From NCBI GenBank assembly GCA_021773655.1, contig JAJFJX010000326.1, positions 1 through 6,878 on the forward strand: DNA of 6,878 nt. Direction: 5' to 3'. A model generated the notes under the pieces. The model was given only the letters and a program-made list of their open reading frames with translations. It made no database searches and was not told the origin of the DNA. Source of the stretch: Panacagrimonas sp. GTDB taxonomy: Bacteria > Pseudomonadota > Gammaproteobacteria > Nevskiales > Nevskiaceae. The translations under genes and the position numbers were made by a program. Of the stretch, positions 5,720 to 6,878 are shown one piece after another (the first letter of the stretch is position 1; each line of letters opens with the position of its first letter).

Positions 5720-5836
5720 TTGATCGCCTGCAGGACGAACCGGACAGTGGGAAATCGGACTCCATGGCTATCTGCAACGAACGGGTGCAAACCGCGGCCC
5801 TCATGCATCGGCCAGGCGTGGGCAGGCAGGTCGTGA
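5720..5836 (+). CDS. Possible 38-codon leader ORF coupled to nasT2
   Basis: GGAGGAG (5707-5713), one of the best Shine-Dalgarno sequences in the window, stands six bases before TTG 5720. This opens a 38-codon frame ending at TGA 5834-5836, which overlaps the GTG 5833 start of nasT2 in a GTGA arrangement like that of nasT1/nasS1. No other good ribosome site serves nasT2, so translation of this frame could deliver ribosomes to it. The peptide has no recognisable features and a TTG start is uncommon; it may be chance. Confidence 0.3.
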   Translation: MIACRTNRTVGNRTPWLSATNGCKPRPSCIGQAWAGRS

Positions 5837-6429
5837 GCCTGCGGGTGATGCTGGTCGATGACGACGACGCCCGTGCGGCGTTCGTCACCCAGGCTCTGCT
5901 GGCGACGGGAAACGATGTCGTCGCCCGCCTGTCGTCCAGCGAGGATCTGCTCGCCGCGGTCCGCCGGGTCCAGCCCGATGTGGTCCTGGTGGACATGGAC
6001 AACCCGGCGCGCGACGTGCTCGACAATTGTGCGGCGGTGACCCAGCAGGTGCCGCGCCCGATCGTGTTCTTCGCCAACAACGCCGACCCCGACACCATCG
6101 CCGCCGCAGTCCGGGCCGGCGTCAGCGCCTATGTCGTCGATGGTCTCAGCGAGCCCCGGCTGCGCGCCATTCTCGATGTCGCCATCGCGCGATTCCGGGA
6201 GCACCAGAAGCTGCGCCACGAACTCGACGACATGCGCGCCCGGCTCGCCGACCGTCGCGACGTCGAACGTGCCAAGGCCACGCTGGCACGGCTGCGCAAG
6301 CTCGACGAGGCCGAGGCCTACGCGCTGCTGCGGCGCAGCGCCATGAGCCGCCGCATCACCATCGGCGAGGCGGCGCGCACGGTGCTGGCCGCGGCCGAGC
6401 TGTTCGACACCCCGAGCGGGGATGGATGA
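5833..6429 (+). CDS. nasT: NasT-type ANTAR response regulator, copy 2 (diverged ANTAR)
   Basis: A 198-residue homologue of the protein at 4881-5450, on the opposite strand. The receiver-like domain (about 4-120) has acidic D9-D10, Asp54 at the phosphoacceptor position (LVDMDNPARD) and the shared SAYVVDG without Lys. The ANTAR region (about 134-195) keeps LADRRDVERAK, AYALLRRSAM and the IGEAA tail, but the usual AKGLLM...G segment reads AKATLARLRKLDEAE, so RNA binding may differ or be weaker. There is an eight-residue C-terminal extension. Start choice: GTG 5833 aligns with the GTG start of copy 1; ATG 5764 would add 23 residues and has only a weak ribosome site. The gene lies behind its own terminator-containing leader, implying antitermination control. 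nasS2 follows after 118 bases, unlike the overlapping copy 1 pair. Confidence 0.82.
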   Translation: MSLRVMLVDDDDARAAFVTQALLATGNDVVARLSSSEDLLAAVRRVQPDVVLVDMDNPARDVLDNCAAVTQQVPRPIVFFANNADPDTIAAAVRAGVSAYVVDGLSEPRLRAILDVAIARFREHQKLRHELDDMRARLADRRDVERAKATLARLRKLDEAEAYALLRRSAMSRRITIGEAARTVLAAAELFDTPSGDG

Positions 6430-6435
6430 CACGTG

Positions 6436-6457
6436 CTCCTGTCGGCCCGACAGCGAG
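6436..6457 (+). repeat. Hairpin between nasT2 and nasS2
   Basis: CTGTCG (6439-6444) and CGACAG (6448-6453) pair around a GCC loop, and CTC/GAG (6436-6438 with 6455-6457) extends the stem past one bulged C. It starts seven bases after the nasT2 stop. There is no U-run, so it is more likely an mRNA-stability or processing element than a terminator. The rest of the 118-base gap shows only a direct repeat of CCGGACCC. Confidence 0.5.
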
Positions 6458-6547
6458 TCGGACCGGACCCGCGGCCGGACCCGAATCACCCCGGGAACCG
6501 CCCCGAACGCCCCGCGACGCCACAGGGCCTCCCGCACCGGAAAGACC

Positions 6548-6878
6548 ATGAAAGCCATTCGCCACTTCAGACCGGAGACCGAAAACCTCACCCTGGGCCA
6601 CATGCCACTGCTGGACTCGGCGCCGCTGCTGTGGGCAGCCCATCGCGGCTATTTCCGCGCGCAGGGCCTGAGCGTGAACCTGGTGCGCGAGGTGTCCTGG
6701 GCCAGCCTGCGCGACCGCCTGGCCTATGGCGCGCTCGATGCCGCCCAGTGCCTGGCACCGATGCCGGTCGCCGCCACCCTGGGCGCCGACGGCGTCGGCG
6801 TGCCGCTGGTGACCGGGCTGTGTCTTTCGCAGGGGGGCTCGGCCATCACCCTGTCACGCAGCGTGGCCCAGCGCATCG
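6548..6878 (+). CDS. nasS: NasS-type nitrate/nitrite sensor, copy 2, 5' part only
   Basis: From ATG 6548 an open frame of 110 complete codons runs off the window. It aligns end to end with the N-terminal third of nasS1: LGHMPLLDSAPLLWAAHRGY, SWASLRDRLAYGALDAAQ, LAPMPVAATLGADGVGVPL and SQGGSAITLS all have counterparts there. There is no signal peptide, so like copy 1 it is predicted to be cytoplasmic, partner of the adjacent NasT2. GGAAAG ends three bases before the ATG. The two copies are clearly diverged, and the NGNS of copy 1 near the expected ligand site reads GGSA here, so anion affinity or specificity may differ. The C-terminal two thirds are not visible. A transport role is possible if ABC genes follow. 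Confidence 0.83.
   Translation, partial: MKAIRHFRPETENLTLGHMPLLDSAPLLWAAHRGYFRAQGLSVNLVREVSWASLRDRLAYGALDAAQCLAPMPVAATLGADGVGVPLVTGLCLSQGGSAITLSRSVAQRI

Noticed and set aside
5575..5763. Long N-terminal form of NasT2 starting at ATG 5575
   Set aside because: It would begin inside the sigma-54 -12 element and translate through the leader hairpins and terminator.
5451..6098. Upstream extension of the nasT1 frame to 405 codons
   Set aside because: The extension runs antisense to nasT2 and its leader; family length and the AGGGA site support GTG 5450.
5242..6603. Minus-strand open frame of 453 codons covering nasT2
   Set aside because: Antisense shadow of nasT2 and the divergent region; no family similarity.
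1..6878. CRISPR array, tRNA, rRNA or insertion sequence
   Set aside because: No spaced repeats, cloverleaf, rRNA-like stretch, transposase frame or terminal inverted repeats were seen.

Overview
The window is GC-rich, densely coded and free of mobile elements. Codon use and gene families point to a Pseudomonadota (beta- or gammaproteobacterial) chromosome; the species cannot be told from the sequence. Everything readable belongs to one theme: nitrate/nitrite sensing and a redox operon controlled by it.

Layout. Minus strand, right to left from about 5450: nasT1 (ANTAR-domain RNA-binding antiterminator) and nasS1 (NrtA-like cytoplasmic nitrate sensor), start and stop codons overlapping. Then comes a non-coding leader (about 3507-3750) with a sigma-54-type -24/-12 promoter, hairpins including two with six-base loops of the ANTAR-target kind, and an intrinsic terminator. 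After it, in tight succession, follow a 662-residue fusion protein (NirB-like FAD/NAD(P) domain, Bfd-like [2Fe-2S] domain, di-heme-b-type membrane domain), a membrane-anchored cytochrome c with 11 heme sites, and the start of a lipoprotein gene that leaves the window at base 1. Plus strand, from about 5560: a second sigma-54-type promoter, a second ANTAR-type leader ending in a terminator, a second nasT (nasT2), and the start of a second nasS (nasS2) cut by the window end.

How the parts fit (inference). In known NasT/NasS systems NasS sequesters NasT until nitrate or nitrite binds NasS; free NasT then stabilises a two-hairpin RNA and prevents termination. Leader 1 would make the redox operon nitrate-dependent, and the sigma-54 promoter would add nitrogen-limitation control. 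Leader 2 suggests that the second nasTS pair is itself under ANTAR control, by itself, by NasT1 or by both. The operon predicts an electron path from NAD(P)H through FAD, [2Fe-2S] and two b hemes across the membrane to a periplasmic multiheme cytochrome. No siroheme reductase domain follows the NirB-like module, so the terminal acceptor is open; this regulator-plus-conduit combination is the most notable content of the window.
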